Assembly: GCF_004005815.1 (NCBI RefSeq)
Contig: NZ_SACK01000006.1
Coordinates: 124,001 to 188,000, forward strand
DNA length: 64,000 nucleotides
From: Mucilaginibacter limnophilus
GTDB lineage: Bacteria > Bacteroidota > Bacteroidia > Sphingobacteriales > Sphingobacteriaceae
Direction of reading: 5' to 3'
The stretch's first letter is position 1, and each line of letters begins with the position of its first letter. This document shows, piece by piece, positions 53,007 to 63,900 of the stretch. A program made the position numbers and the translations under genes. The notes under the pieces are model-generated. The model saw nothing but the letters and a program-made list of their open reading frames with translations. It was not told where the DNA came from and searched no databases.

Positions 53007-53435
53007 ATGAAAAAAGCAATTCTAACCTTATTTGCAAGTGCTGCGTTTGCGCTGCTTACCGTAACCAATGTTTCGGCGCAATCAGCTAAAAAGCAAGAAA
53101 TTAAAACTAAAGCTTCTACCGAAAAATCTGAAGAAGTAGCAGCCCTTAAAAAACCTAAAAACGTAAAAGGTAAGCCGGCTGCTAAACGTGGCGACGAGTG
53201 CGGCGCCAGCTACAGTGATATTATTGTAAAAAATTATACCGGCTATTATCTGGATGTGTTTGTTGACGGCGAGTTCAGGGTATCTCTTGCGCCGGGCTAT
53301 CAAACTACAACCTGTGCAGTACCCGGTACTACAAAGCTGTATGCTAAGGCATCGTTTGATGATGGCAGCTATCTTACATGGGGGCCTGTCTATCCAAAAA
53401 CCGGTTATGTTTATACCTGGAGCCTGTGGCCATAA
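53007..53435 (+). CDS. Small secreted protein of unknown function
   Basis: The 142-aa product has a signal peptide (LFASAAFALLTVTNVSA|QSA), a Lys/Ala/Glu-rich linker to about residue 60, and a compact beta-rich domain from DECGASYSDIIVKNYTGYYL to the end (YPKTGYVYTWSLWP). The two Cys of the domain (in DECG and TTTCAVPG) could form a disulfide. No family recognised. It lies just upstream of the caspase-TPR gene but a terminator separates them. Confidence 0.75.
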   Translation: MKKAILTLFASAAFALLTVTNVSAQSAKKQEIKTKASTEKSEEVAALKKPKNVKGKPAAKRGDECGASYSDIIVKNYTGYYLDVFVDGEFRVSLAPGYQTTTCAVPGTTKLYAKASFDDGSYLTWGPVYPKTGYVYTWSLWP

Positions 53436-53458
53436 CAGTTAATTAATTCTGCTAAGTT

Positions 53459-53490
53459 CCGGGAAGCAAACGCTTCCCGGTGCTGTTTTA
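53459..53490 (+). terminator. Intrinsic terminator after the 53007 gene
   Basis: CCGGGAAGC and GCTTCCCGG form a perfect 9-bp stem with loop AAAC, followed by TGCTGTTTTA, a weak T tract. Confidence 0.6.
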
Positions 53491-53539
53491 TACCATCCCC
53501 ATTTAAGTTAAATGATGATCGTTAAACCTGCCTTTTATC

Positions 53540-56500
53540 ATGAACCGCTTCAGACTTTACTGCACCCGCATTTTCAAGATAAGCTTTTGCATTTTTTTTC
53601 TAATAACTAACCTTATCACACCTTCCAGGGCACAAGAAGGTATCAAAGGGTTTGGAAATGCTAAAACAACAGGTGCCAATACATCTGTAAAAGGAAATAC
53701 TTATGCTATAATAGCCGGAATTACACCTTATCCGTATATAAAGCCTCTTCAATATGGCGCTGAAGATGCCGAACTGTTCAGGGATTTTTTAATGTCGCCG
53801 GCGGGTGGTGGTCTTAAACTGAATGATAATATTTTTTTTAAAGAGAATGCCGAAGTAAAGTGGCTGCCATGGCTAACAGAGGCGCAAGGCTGGTTAAAGA
53901 AAAAAAATCTTACCGAAAACGACCGGCTTTTCATCTATTTTTCAGGTCATGGTGATGCTTATGAGGATGACTACTTTCTGCTGACGTATGACTGTAATCC
54001 GCAAAATGATCCTAACCTCTATAAGGCTACTGCCCTTAATATGGATTATCTTAAAAAAGGGCTTGTATTGCCACCATTACGCAAAGGGGTACAAGTTATA
54101 CTGATACTTGATGCATGCCGCAGCAATGAACTCCCCGGAGGCGTTGCTGGTCTAAAAAAATTTGTTGAGCTGGCGGTTGAGCCAAATGCCATCTATCCGG
54201 GCGAACTGCAAATGCTTTCAACTGAAGCAGGTACCGAATCATATGAACATTCAAAAGTGGGTAATGGCCATGGCTTGTTCACATATTATTTAATAGATGC
54301 CTTGTATGGCGCTGCCGACATAGAAGGCGAGGCGGCTAACAACAACGGTAAAGTTGAGTTTGAAGAGTTGAGCAGTTGGGTGCGTAATAAAGTACGCAAG
54401 GATGCTATGCTGTACTTTAAAAAAGAACAGCGGCCTGTATTTAAACCGGTTGAAAAATACTCGGAGGTTATATCTGTTGTAGATAAAAACTCATACGAAG
54501 CATGGGTAAAAAATAAGGAGTTATCCAAACTTTCGGGCACAGGCGAAATGCTTGCTATAAATAAAAAATCCACTGGCGGTAAAGCCGGTGCTGCTGGTGC
54601 TAAAGTTGATACCGTGCTGCTGTCGGTATATAATAAGTTTATAGCGGCTATAAAGGCCGAAACGCTTATTGGTGAAAACTCCGCAGAAACATTTTACGAC
54701 CAGATGCTGAAGCAATGGCCCAATAACACGATTACCGAAGATGCCCGGTATGATTTAGCTGGCGAACTGCTCGACTTTGGCCAGCAAAAAATCAACCTTT
54801 ACCTGAGCGGTAAAGGATTTGCACAATTACATTCTTTGGAAGAGCGGATGAAAAAAGATAACATCAAGGGAGGTGAAGTAGATAAAGGAATATTGCCTGA
54901 AGGTGCCCGGCAGTTAAGCAAGATGAAGATGGTAGTGAATACCACTTTTAGTAAAGCAGCGCAAATGATGGAAAAAGCTACCACTTTACTGAAGGATGAA
55001 CCGACATTGCTTGAAGCTGTATATCCTAAACTCTATTTTTTAAAGGCCGCTGCTGTTAATAACAGCGAAAACAAAACAAAACTTCGTGAAGGTGTAAAAT
55101 ACGCCCGTAAAGCAATGGCTCTTGATAAAAATGCGGCTTATAATTATAATATGATGGGAATGTTGTTGGCAGATTTGGATGATGATTCATGTGAATACTA
55201 CTACAAAAAAGCTATACAACTTGCACCGAAATGGGCTTATCCGGTAAACGGGCTTGGCCTTTATTATTTTGATAATGGTAAAACCAATCTTGCCTTACAG
55301 TATTATACACAAGCTTTCGCGCTTGATACACTTAACAGCTTTGTAAGCCAAAATCTTGGAAGTGTACATCATACTTTAAATCATATTGATTCTGCAAAAT
55401 ACTATTATTATAAAGCTTTAAAAATTAACGACTGTGAAAGTACGGCTAATGGCAATTTGGGAAGCCTTTTTATCGATTCGATTGATTTGGGCAAGCCAAC
55501 CGCTAAGCACTATACACAATTAGCTTTATCATACTTAAAAAAATCCCTTAAATGCAATATAAACAATACTTGGACATATAGAAGGCTTGCTTATTTATTT
55601 GCTAAGATAAATAAGCCTGACAGCGCCATTTTTTATCTGCAAAAAGGCGTTGAGGCTAACCCTGAAGTTGCGCTGGCGCACCGCAATCTGGCTGATGAGC
55701 TACTGCTGCAAAAAGATACTGTTGGAGCTGAAAAAGAGTATTTAGCAGCTTACAAGGCAGACCCTGATGATGTAGCCGGGCATTTATTGCTTGGTGATTT
55801 TTACAACAAAACGGGTAATAGAACTAAAGCAATGGATGTATTTACGGATGTGGCTAAAAAGCATCCTGAAGAAGCCGAAGCTTATAACTACATGGGTATT
55901 GCTTATCATAAAACAGACCTTAAAAAGGCACTGCAATATTACTTAAAAGCTGCTGAGATTGACCCCGGGCAAGCTTACATACAATCAAACATAGGTAATA
56001 CATATTCCAGTTTGAAAGATACGGTACTAGCTAAAAAATATTACGCTAAAGCAATTGAAATTGATTCGGGATATATACCTGCATACCAGGGTTGGGGTAG
56101 TATGTATATCAAAAGTAATCAGTATAATAAAGCATTTCCATATTATATGAAGGCTTATAAATTGGATAAGGATAACCTTACAACAAATTACAACATTGGC
56201 CATATGTATCGAATGCAGGATATGTATGATGAGGCAATTCCATATTATGAGAAGACCATACAACTTGACCCCAATGATCCTGATCCTTATCATGCGATGG
56301 GTATGATATTTCATGGCAAAAAAGATCTTGATAAAGCCGCAATGTATTTTGAAAAAGCTGTTAAGTTAGATAGCATCGACTCAGATTATTATTGGCATTT
56401 AGCTAACGTAAATTATTCGAGGGGTTATCAGTCAGATAAAAAAGGCGATAAACAGACAGGAAATAAGTACTATGACCTGGCAATTGTACAGTTTACTAAG

Positions 56501-57028
56501 GGAAGTAAATTAACCACTACGCCCACCGACTATTTTGCCAAGGTAGGAGGTATATACTTTTATAAAGAGGGTGCTGAAAGAGCAGTGTTGTATTATACTG
56601 ATTTGATAAAGCAATACCCGCAATACTCGGCTGAGATATATAACTACACAGGCAATATTTACCGGTCAATGGCTAATGATTATTTGCCTGCTATAACTTA
56701 TTATAAAAAAGCATTGGAGTTTAAACAAACCGAAGAGATTTATACCGGTCTGGGTTATTCATATTTGTATTCAGGACAGATAGCGCCGGCTATCGGGGCG
56801 TTTAACAAATCAATTGATTTAATGCCTAACAGTGCCGATTGCTATTATAATCTTGCCTGCGCATATTCGATCCAAAAAAATGCCGTCAAGGTTATTCAAA
56901 CTCTTGATATGGCATTTGCAAAAGGATATAAAAATTATGATCACTTTATGGAGGATAGCGACCTTACTTTTGCAAGGCAATTGGCCGAATTTGGGCCGCT
57001 TGTAAAAAAATATTTCCCCGGAAAATAG
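53540..57028 (+). CDS. Secreted caspase-like protein with C-terminal TPR array
   Basis: The 1162-aa product has a signal peptide (CIFFLITNLITPSRA|QEG), a C14 caspase-like domain at about residues 50-310 with the dyad H137 (YFSGHGD) and C193 (LDACRSN), and a very long TPR array from about 490 to 1150 (for example NMMGMLLADLDDDSCEYYYK, DEAIPYYEKTIQLDPNDPDP). The usual His after Cys (DxCHSG) is Arg here. A degenerate EF-hand-like loop (ANNNGKVEFEEL) closes the caspase domain. Exported caspase-TPR proteins are not understood; the TPRs probably recruit substrates or partners. Confidence 0.9.
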   Translation: MNRFRLYCTRIFKISFCIFFLITNLITPSRAQEGIKGFGNAKTTGANTSVKGNTYAIIAGITPYPYIKPLQYGAEDAELFRDFLMSPAGGGLKLNDNIFFKENAEVKWLPWLTEAQGWLKKKNLTENDRLFIYFSGHGDAYEDDYFLLTYDCNPQNDPNLYKATALNMDYLKKGLVLPPLRKGVQVILILDACRSNELPGGVAGLKKFVELAVEPNAIYPGELQMLSTEAGTESYEHSKVGNGHGLFTYYLIDALYGAADIEGEAANNNGKVEFEELSSWVRNKVRKDAMLYFKKEQRPVFKPVEKYSEVISVVDKNSYEAWVKNKELSKLSGTGEMLAINKKSTGGKAGAAGAKVDTVLLSVYNKFIAAIKAETLIGENSAETFYDQMLKQWPNNTITEDARYDLAGELLDFGQQKINLYLSGKGFAQLHSLEERMKKDNIKGGEVDKGILPEGARQLSKMKMVVNTTFSKAAQMMEKATTLLKDEPTLLEAVYPKLYFLKAAAVNNSENKTKLREGVKYARKAMALDKNAAYNYNMMGMLLADLDDDSCEYYYKKAIQLAPKWAYPVNGLGLYYFDNGKTNLALQYYTQAFALDTLNSFVSQNLGSVHHTLNHIDSAKYYYYKALKINDCESTANGNLGSLFIDSIDLGKPTAKHYTQLALSYLKKSLKCNINNTWTYRRLAYLFAKINKPDSAIFYLQKGVEANPEVALAHRNLADELLLQKDTVGAEKEYLAAYKADPDDVAGHLLLGDFYNKTGNRTKAMDVFTDVAKKHPEEAEAYNYMGIAYHKTDLKKALQYYLKAAEIDPGQAYIQSNIGNTYSSLKDTVLAKKYYAKAIEIDSGYIPAYQGWGSMYIKSNQYNKAFPYYMKAYKLDKDNLTTNYNIGHMYRMQDMYDEAIPYYEKTIQLDPNDPDPYHAMGMIFHGKKDLDKAAMYFEKAVKLDSIDSDYYWHLANVNYSRGYQSDKKGDKQTGNKYYDLAIVQFTKGSKLTTTPTDYFAKVGGIYFYKEGAERAVLYYTDLIKQYPQYSAEIYNYTGNIYRSMANDYLPAITYYKKALEFKQTEEIYTGLGYSYLYSGQIAPAIGAFNKSIDLMPNSADCYYNLACAYSIQKNAVKVIQTLDMAFAKGYKNYDHFMEDSDLTFARQLAEFGPLVKKYFPGK

Positions 57029-57112
57029 TAGCGGGACCGATAAAATACTCATTATCAGGTATTGGGTACGTTTATCAATAAGCGGAATATTATATAAAAT
57101 ATTTTAACGAAA

Positions 57113-58315
57113 ATGAAACTGATTAAACTTATTAAACAAGCATTGGGTGCTATGCTGCTCATGCTTGTTGCCCACAGCAGCTTTGCTGAAGGCATTACCT
57201 TCCAGGAAAATAAAACCTGGAAAGAATTACTGACCATGGCCAAAAAAGAGCATAAAATTTTGTTTTTGGATGCTTATACCACCTGGTGCGGCCCTTGCAA
57301 ATACCTGCAGCGAAATGTGTTCACTCATGGCGATGTAGCAACCTATTACAACGCCAACTTTATAAACGCGGCCATTGATATGGAAAAAGGTGAAGGCCCA
57401 ACCATCGCCGAAAACTTTGGGGTTACTGCTTACCCTACACTGTTTTTTATTGACGGCGACGGTAAGTTACTGCACAAATCGGTAGGGGCCCTTGAGGCGC
57501 CTGAATTGATTGCGCTGGGTAAAGAAGCTGTTGATCCGGCCAAACAGTATTATACAGTTAAGGCAAAAGCGGCCGCAGGGCAGCTTTCCGCTTCTGCCCT
57601 GGCTGCATGGGCTGCTAAAGCTGAACAGATGGAAGATAAAGATGTTGAAAAGATTATTACTGATTATGTAAATAATCCGGCGCATAACTGGCTGAGCAAA
57701 GATGTATTAACACTTGTATTTGATTACGGCGGCGCCATACCTGACGAGAAAATGGCCTACCTGCTAAAAAATAAGGCACAGGTTAAAACCTTAATGCAAT
57801 GGACCGATGAGGATTTTGATGCGGAGTTTAAGCGTAAGGCTACCTTGTTAGCGTTTGACAAGGCTTCAAAAGGCGAAACATTGGATTTCGATATTTATAA
57901 GTCAACGCTTACCAAATACATTCCTAAGGAAGCTGAACTGGAAACCCGGAAAGTAAAAGTTAAATATGCTTTTATCAACAAGAAAAATGAAAACGGTGTT
58001 AAAGAGTTTATATCGTTGGTGAATGATGGTACGGCGCTTAACCTTAAAATATACGATGTTGCCAGCATAGTAATTGACAATGCCGAAGGTATAGCACCCG
58101 AAGAGCAATCAACCGCTTTAATTGACAAGATAAAAGCATATAAGCTGATTGCTGATGATGCAGGTAAAGAATACTACCGCAATTTCGCCTTAATGGTACT
58201 GTATTATTATAAAGAAGATAAAGACACAGCGAAACAATACGCTGAAAAGATCAAAGCCGATCCTGACGCTCCTGAAAATTTAACCAACGTTGCCGACAAG
58301 GTGATTAACGGATAA
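57113..58315 (+). CDS. Secreted thioredoxin-fold protein
   Basis: The 400-aa product has a signal peptide (LGAMLLMLVAHSSFA|EGI) and a thioredoxin domain at about residues 25-140 with the active site TTWCGPCKYL and cis-Pro in TAYPTLFF. The remaining 260 residues are helical, TPR-like (KQYYTVKAKAAAGQLSASAL, DKDTAKQYAEKIKADPD). It probably acts on disulfides in the periplasm. It lies 84 bp after the caspase-TPR gene and may be co-transcribed with it. Confidence 0.88.
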   Translation: MKLIKLIKQALGAMLLMLVAHSSFAEGITFQENKTWKELLTMAKKEHKILFLDAYTTWCGPCKYLQRNVFTHGDVATYYNANFINAAIDMEKGEGPTIAENFGVTAYPTLFFIDGDGKLLHKSVGALEAPELIALGKEAVDPAKQYYTVKAKAAAGQLSASALAAWAAKAEQMEDKDVEKIITDYVNNPAHNWLSKDVLTLVFDYGGAIPDEKMAYLLKNKAQVKTLMQWTDEDFDAEFKRKATLLAFDKASKGETLDFDIYKSTLTKYIPKEAELETRKVKVKYAFINKKNENGVKEFISLVNDGTALNLKIYDVASIVIDNAEGIAPEEQSTALIDKIKAYKLIADDAGKEYYRNFALMVLYYYKEDKDTAKQYAEKIKADPDAPENLTNVADKVING

Positions 58316-58334
58316 CCAACTGAGCATTATCATA

Positions 58335-58367
58335 TCAAGGCTCCTCGTTTGAGGGGCCTTTTTTGTT
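58335..58367 (+). terminator. Intrinsic terminator after the thioredoxin-fold gene
   Basis: AAGGCTCCTC and GAGGGGCCTT pair over 10 bp with one G-T pair and loop GTTT, followed by TTTT. Confidence 0.8.
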
Positions 58368-58537
58368 GGCGAAATCAAGGGTTAAGCCTTTGTTAAACCA
58401 AAACCGGCGCCAACATCAATTACTTTAAGCGATATCATGCTGATACGTTTAACTTGGGTTTGGTGTATCATAGATTTGAATTGCTTGTGCAATCAATCTG
58501 AATTAATGGGAGTAAATCCGTCATTGAAAATATTAAA

Positions 58538-58571
58538 CAAAAATTCCCTGCGGTTTGCCGCAGGGAATGTG
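58538..58571 (-). terminator. Intrinsic terminator of the caspase gene
   Basis: On the minus strand ATTCCCTGCGG and CCGCAGGGAAT form an 11-bp stem with loop CAAA, followed by TTTTTG. It lies 27 bp after the 58598 stop. Confidence 0.85.
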
Positions 58572-58597
58572 ATAAAGGAATAGGTAGAGAAAATATC

Positions 58598-60823
58598 TTA
58601 ATGCGTTGTTTTAATCGGCACGCGCTTAATGTTCCAGGTGGCAGGAGTTTTTTTGAAGCTGCGTGTGCCCGCTGTATTACCCATATTCAGCAGGTCGGCA
58701 AGCGGGTTGTCGCCACCTTTTGAACCTTGCTTTATGTCCCTTACACCTTCCTGGTTAAACAGGTAAGCGTAGCCTTGTATAGGGTCGGCAGTAGCAAGCA
58801 GGTAAAGGTTATCGGTACCAACAGGCTCTTCTACGTCATAGCCAAAAAGCTCTATGTCGGTAGTATCGCTCGATGGTATCTTGTTTTCTACATTGCCGTT
58901 TCCTTCGCCCGGGTAAAACAAAAACATGCTGCCGTTTTTATCAATACCGAACACATACACATATTTTGGCGCGACGTTAATGCTGTTATAATTTTCGTCG
59001 GCTACCAAATGTACGCTCACCTCGTCGCCAACTTTGTAGATGCCCGTGGTGATCTTCTGCTTCGTCTTGGCGTTTATCACCTCCAGATGGAACGGGAAAG
59101 CGTTCCCCTTGCTGTCTGACGGTCCCGAAAGCTTCATCCACCCGTTTATTTTTGAAAGGCGCATGGCGTATTCCAGCAGGCTGTCGGCCACGTTAGCAGC
59201 GCCTGTTTTAATATTGAAGTTTTTAGTTTGCAGCGGCATGGCTTCAAGGCTGTCGCGGCTGGTTACCTGCGCACGCAAAAAGCCGTATGAAGGCGAGCCA
59301 TCATCAGTAATAGTGCCGTACAGGATATAATTCGCCGAACTTGGATCGGTTACCACGCTGATACTTTTATTTGTTCCCAGCGATTTCTTAACAGCCGCAG
59401 TAAGCGCTGCTGACGCCGGCAGGTTAAAGAAAACGGTATCGTTTTTTGTAACTGCGGATGTTACAGCGGTAAGGTCACGTCCTTTAAGCTCGGCTATAGT
59501 GGTTCCGTTATTAGCTAAAAACTTATTGCCGCTGAAATACAGCGATACTGATGGCTCATACTCCTGCAGGTTGTTTATCCATTTTTTGGCCTTGCCAGAT
59601 GATTTTAACTGGCTGTTGATTTTTGCGAGTTGCATTACATCAGCCTCAGTAAATGCGGTTTCGGGGATGTATATCTTCAATAGCGGCGCGTCAGACGATA
59701 TCCAGTTGGACACCTCGAACATGGCGCCCGGCTTTATACCTTCAAGTTTTCCTTTTTTTACTGAGCATAATGCGGTGCTGATGCCCGTAACGGTTTCAAC
59801 TCTTATTACAGTGTTAGTATCACCTAACAGAGTAAGCTCATGTTCACGGTACAAACCTTCAGCGAAGCCGCCGGAAATCTCTACCTGGCCTTTTTTAATA
59901 CCGCGTACCGGTATTAGTGTTTTATCCTCAAGCTTGCTTTTATCCAAACCAAAAAGGGTTTGGCTTTGCCTGTGTTTTGAGCCAGCAATAACCGGTTCCT
60001 GCTTTTTGCCGTTACCTTTTAGTATGGCATGAGCGCTTTTAAATATGTTTATAGCCTGAGCGTTTACCGATTGCTGCTGCATAGCGCCAAGCAACGCCAG
60101 GGTGAAAGCGCCGTGCGGCATATTCTGATCATCCAACTGCTCTACTGCCGACTCAAAGTCCTGCGCGGCTGAGATCAGCAGGAAATCAAATGATTCCCTT
60201 AACTCAGGCGCTGCAGGATTTGAGGCATCCTTCGCGTCGTAATTGTTGGCTGCTATATAACGTTTACGCTCGTTACCAAATACCGGTCCACGCGACATGG
60301 AGCCGCTATGGCAGCAATCCAGTATAACGGTCAGCTTTACTCCCTTGTCAAGAAAAGCGTTGTAAATGGCTGCCTGTTCTTTGTCGCGTATATCTCCAAT
60401 GCCCTCTTTCCAGGTATCTGAAGGCACCATTGACTCATCGCGCTTATCTTCTTCTTTTGATAACGAATTAACCTGCTGGCTACCATGGCCCGCATAATAA
60501 ATGAATACGATATTGCCCTTTTGCGCTTTGGCAAGCAGCGCTTTCATGCTGCTTAGTATGCCTTCGCGGGTGGCTTTCTCGTCATACAGTTCGGTAATAT
60601 TGTTCGCTTTGAAGCCATAACGCGTTTGTATGATGGATTTTATCGACATGGCGTCGTTACGGCAGCCCTGCAGGTCGGGAAAATCAGATCGTGTATTGCC
60701 TGTTATTTTAGTGCCTGCCGGCGGATTATATTTATCAACGCCGATAACCAGCGCATACTGCGTTTGAGCGAAAAGCTTTGCAGTATATAAGGTTAATGCG
60801 AAAAGGAAGGTTATTTTTTTCAT
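58598..60823 (-). CDS. Secreted caspase-like protein with DUF4384-like C-terminal domain
   Basis: Start at ATG 60823 (MKKITFLFALTLYTAKLFA|QT), 741 aa with a signal peptide. The C14 caspase domain covers about residues 20-290 with H113 (YYAGHGSQ) and C171 (ILDCCHSGS), the canonical metacaspase-like dyad. The centre is unassigned; the end (GDEVSVHLVADENYNSINVA, YVYVFGIDKNGSMFLFYPGE, NLYLLATADPI) fits a DUF4384-type beta-sandwich often fused to bacterial caspases. Minus-strand neighbour of the propeller-caspase gene 93 bp upstream, so the two may be co-transcribed. Confidence 0.88.
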   Translation of the reverse strand: MKKITFLFALTLYTAKLFAQTQYALVIGVDKYNPPAGTKITGNTRSDFPDLQGCRNDAMSIKSIIQTRYGFKANNITELYDEKATREGILSSMKALLAKAQKGNIVFIYYAGHGSQQVNSLSKEEDKRDESMVPSDTWKEGIGDIRDKEQAAIYNAFLDKGVKLTVILDCCHSGSMSRGPVFGNERKRYIAANNYDAKDASNPAAPELRESFDFLLISAAQDFESAVEQLDDQNMPHGAFTLALLGAMQQQSVNAQAINIFKSAHAILKGNGKKQEPVIAGSKHRQSQTLFGLDKSKLEDKTLIPVRGIKKGQVEISGGFAEGLYREHELTLLGDTNTVIRVETVTGISTALCSVKKGKLEGIKPGAMFEVSNWISSDAPLLKIYIPETAFTEADVMQLAKINSQLKSSGKAKKWINNLQEYEPSVSLYFSGNKFLANNGTTIAELKGRDLTAVTSAVTKNDTVFFNLPASAALTAAVKKSLGTNKSISVVTDPSSANYILYGTITDDGSPSYGFLRAQVTSRDSLEAMPLQTKNFNIKTGAANVADSLLEYAMRLSKINGWMKLSGPSDSKGNAFPFHLEVINAKTKQKITTGIYKVGDEVSVHLVADENYNSINVAPKYVYVFGIDKNGSMFLFYPGEGNGNVENKIPSSDTTDIELFGYDVEEPVGTDNLYLLATADPIQGYAYLFNQEGVRDIKQGSKGGDNPLADLLNMGNTAGTRSFKKTPATWNIKRVPIKTTH

Positions 60824-60916
60824 TTGAAATGAGTTTTTTGGTTTCAAAAGTACAGTATCACAATAGTTTAACCCATACCTGATAGTGAGTATTTATTGGG
60901 GATAATCATTGATTTT

Positions 60917-63900
60917 TTACCATATCTGCCAGTCGAAACCGAGGTTTTCTTCACGGGTGGTAGGCTGCTGCCTGCCGCCGGTTTCTTTGGAAACCTTTTC
61001 GTAAACATACTGCCGCAGTTCAGACAGGCTGATGGTTTTATTATTATCCCTGTCAGCTTCACGGTTTTTTAATCCGCTGATAACCGAGTAGGTGAAAACA
61101 CCATTGTTCCATTGCGGCGATTCAAGCGCAAAGCTGTCGCCTGCCGCAGCCGATATTACGACAGCACCCGAGCCTTCGTTTAGGTCCATAAACAGGTTCT
61201 GCATCAGCGAGAATGAATTTTGAACTCCCGTTTGTTTGGTCACTGTTTTGCCAAATCCTTTTGCACCTGGTGTAAGTGTTGACTTCACATTTGCCGCAAG
61301 CATTGTAGTTTCAGATTGATTTATTTTATCCGATTCGCCGCTATGGCAAGCATCTATCATCACCAGTTTTTTGCGCGCCGGTACGCCGTCAAGCAGCCAT
61401 TCAATATCCTTATAGGCAAGGGCGGTCACGTCGGGGTTGGTAAAGTTGGTCTCATACGCGGCATAGAAGAAATCGCCTGAAGCATTAAGCAAACCATGCC
61501 CTGAAACGGATATAATAATAATATCATCAACGCCTGTTTGCATAAATTTTTGCTTAAGTAGCTTAATGTTAGCTACCGTAGCATCGGTGTTCAGCAAGTT
61601 TATGACATCCGCATCAGGATATCGGGCCTTAACCATATCTGATATATCCCTAATATCTTTATCGGCATATTTGAGGTTCATGCGGGTATCTTTATACGCT
61701 GATACGCCTATGCCTGCAAAGTAAACTTTAGGCTTAACAGGGGTGGTGGGTTCGTGAATTACTTCGATATTTTCCTTCAGTGATTGTGAACCTGTAGAGT
61801 TATATACCGAATAGCTGATGCGGTTAATGCCGCTCATCAGCTTAACTTCTATTTCGTTGGTATAGGTGCTCAGGTTATTACCCGGAATCCTGAAGCCTTT
61901 AATACCATAAACAGGCACATCATTCACGCTGATGCTTATCTTGTCGAGCGTACCCAACGGGGTGGTGCATTTGAGTTTCAGCGTTACGGTGCTGGCTGTG
62001 GTTTTAACCGGTATGGCAGAGCGGTTAAGCAGTTCGATAGTGGGCGGCTCGCTTTCATTGTTCACACCTTCTTCGGTAAAGTTCAAGCGCTGCAGGCGTT
62101 TAAGGTAGGCCTTACGGTATAAATCGATAAGCTGAGCAGGAGCATAGCCAAGCCGTTTAAGTACAATATCAGGACGGTTGTATTTCAGGTCAAATTGTTC
62201 AACGCTGTACACTTTCCCTTTTGTACGGAAACCGATATCGGTAAGCTTGCTGCTGGCATAGTAGTAGTTATCGGGCGTGTAGATGATGAACTTGTTGCCG
62301 GGTAATATCACAAGCGTAGCCATTAGGCTGCCGTTGGGTATGGCACGTATTTCAACCTCACCGGCGTATTGTACATATATTAGCTTATTATCACGACTAA
62401 AGGTTATATTGTTTACTTTGCTATATTTTAAAGGGAAATCAGCAACCGGTTTAAGCGTTTGTGTGTTAATGATAACCGCCCGGATAAATTCCTGATGAAA
62501 TGTCCGCAGTGTATCATGCTCGTAAACAGCTGCGGCATACTTGTCATTGCTGAACAGGCCATCAGAGCTATATTCTGTGCCAAATCTCAATGCAGGTTTA
62601 GCTGAATTTACACTATCGAGCTTTTGGCTATTAAAATTATACCGGAATAGCTGCTTGTCAATAGCAAAAAGCGCGTTATCACCCGAAATAGTAAGCCTGT
62701 GGGCAGTCTTTAGCTCAGCAGGAACTGTTAGCCGTTTTATAGCGCTGGTTTTCATGTTATAACTATGGAATGATGCGGCGCTACCGGTCTGTGTACGGCC
62801 TTCATCATCAAACTGTGAATATGAAAACCTGGCATATAATACAGATGAATCAGAATTAAACGACCATTTATCCATTTCGAAGCGGTGCTTGCCTTTCAAC
62901 GGAAAATCGTCAGGAAATTTCGCCTGCTTTACCTGTTTGCCATTCTCAAACCACTGTAATGTTTGGTCTTTTTCAAAGTAATAGCACAGGTTTTTCTTTC
63001 CTGCATATAGTAAATGCACGTCCGAAAATTCTAAACCACCATCTTTTGAAAAGAAGTTTTTGTTAACCGTTTCCTGTTTCGATTGCAGGTTTACGGTAAC
63101 CAATTCGTTCGCGCTGTTTGTCAGCAGATTTTTATCGGGCAGGGTATAAATAAACTCTGTAGAATAACCGCTCCGGGTTAATGATAGCGCTTCGGCGGTG
63201 GCAAAATCGAAACGCATAAAATCCTGCCGAAGACCGTAGTTGATTGACGATCGTCTCGAATTTACAGTCATGGTGAGGCCGTCCATGTATTTATTGGCCT
63301 CAATAAGTTTGGGCATACGGCTGTCGCCGCCAAAGATGGCCGCCTGCTTTTCAAGCTTCAGATCCCACAGGTATAATGAGCCATCCTCGTTACCCGTCCA
63401 CAGGTAATCGGTACCGGGTTGCATTTGGTTTGATACTACCGGACTGTTTCTTAGCGGTTGTTGGTAAGCAAAGGGTTCGCCAAGTTTTAGCGTTGATCTG
63501 TTAAAAGGAGTGGTTATAAAACCAACCTGTTTCATTAGCCGCTGCCGGGGAGTGGCAATTTCTATCGCAAATATAAATCCCGAATTATCAGGTTTTACCT
63601 TCACCATATGAAGCATGGGTATGTTTATCGGGTCTCCGCCATTAGGATTTAGCTCAAATGTGCCCATCGGCCTAATGGCAGCTTTTGATATTATTGCAGT
63701 TTGCCCGGAGGAGATATCAATATACATCATTTCCATATATTCGCTTACTATAATTGCCGAGCGTTCGTCGGGCGAAACATCAACCAGTACAATCTTTTGA
63801 TTTGCTTTAACCGGTACTTTAAGCTCAATTTTGCCGTTAAGCAAATTAATTTTCAGAAGCTTGTTATTCTCGGTATCATAATAGTACTGATTATCGTAAA

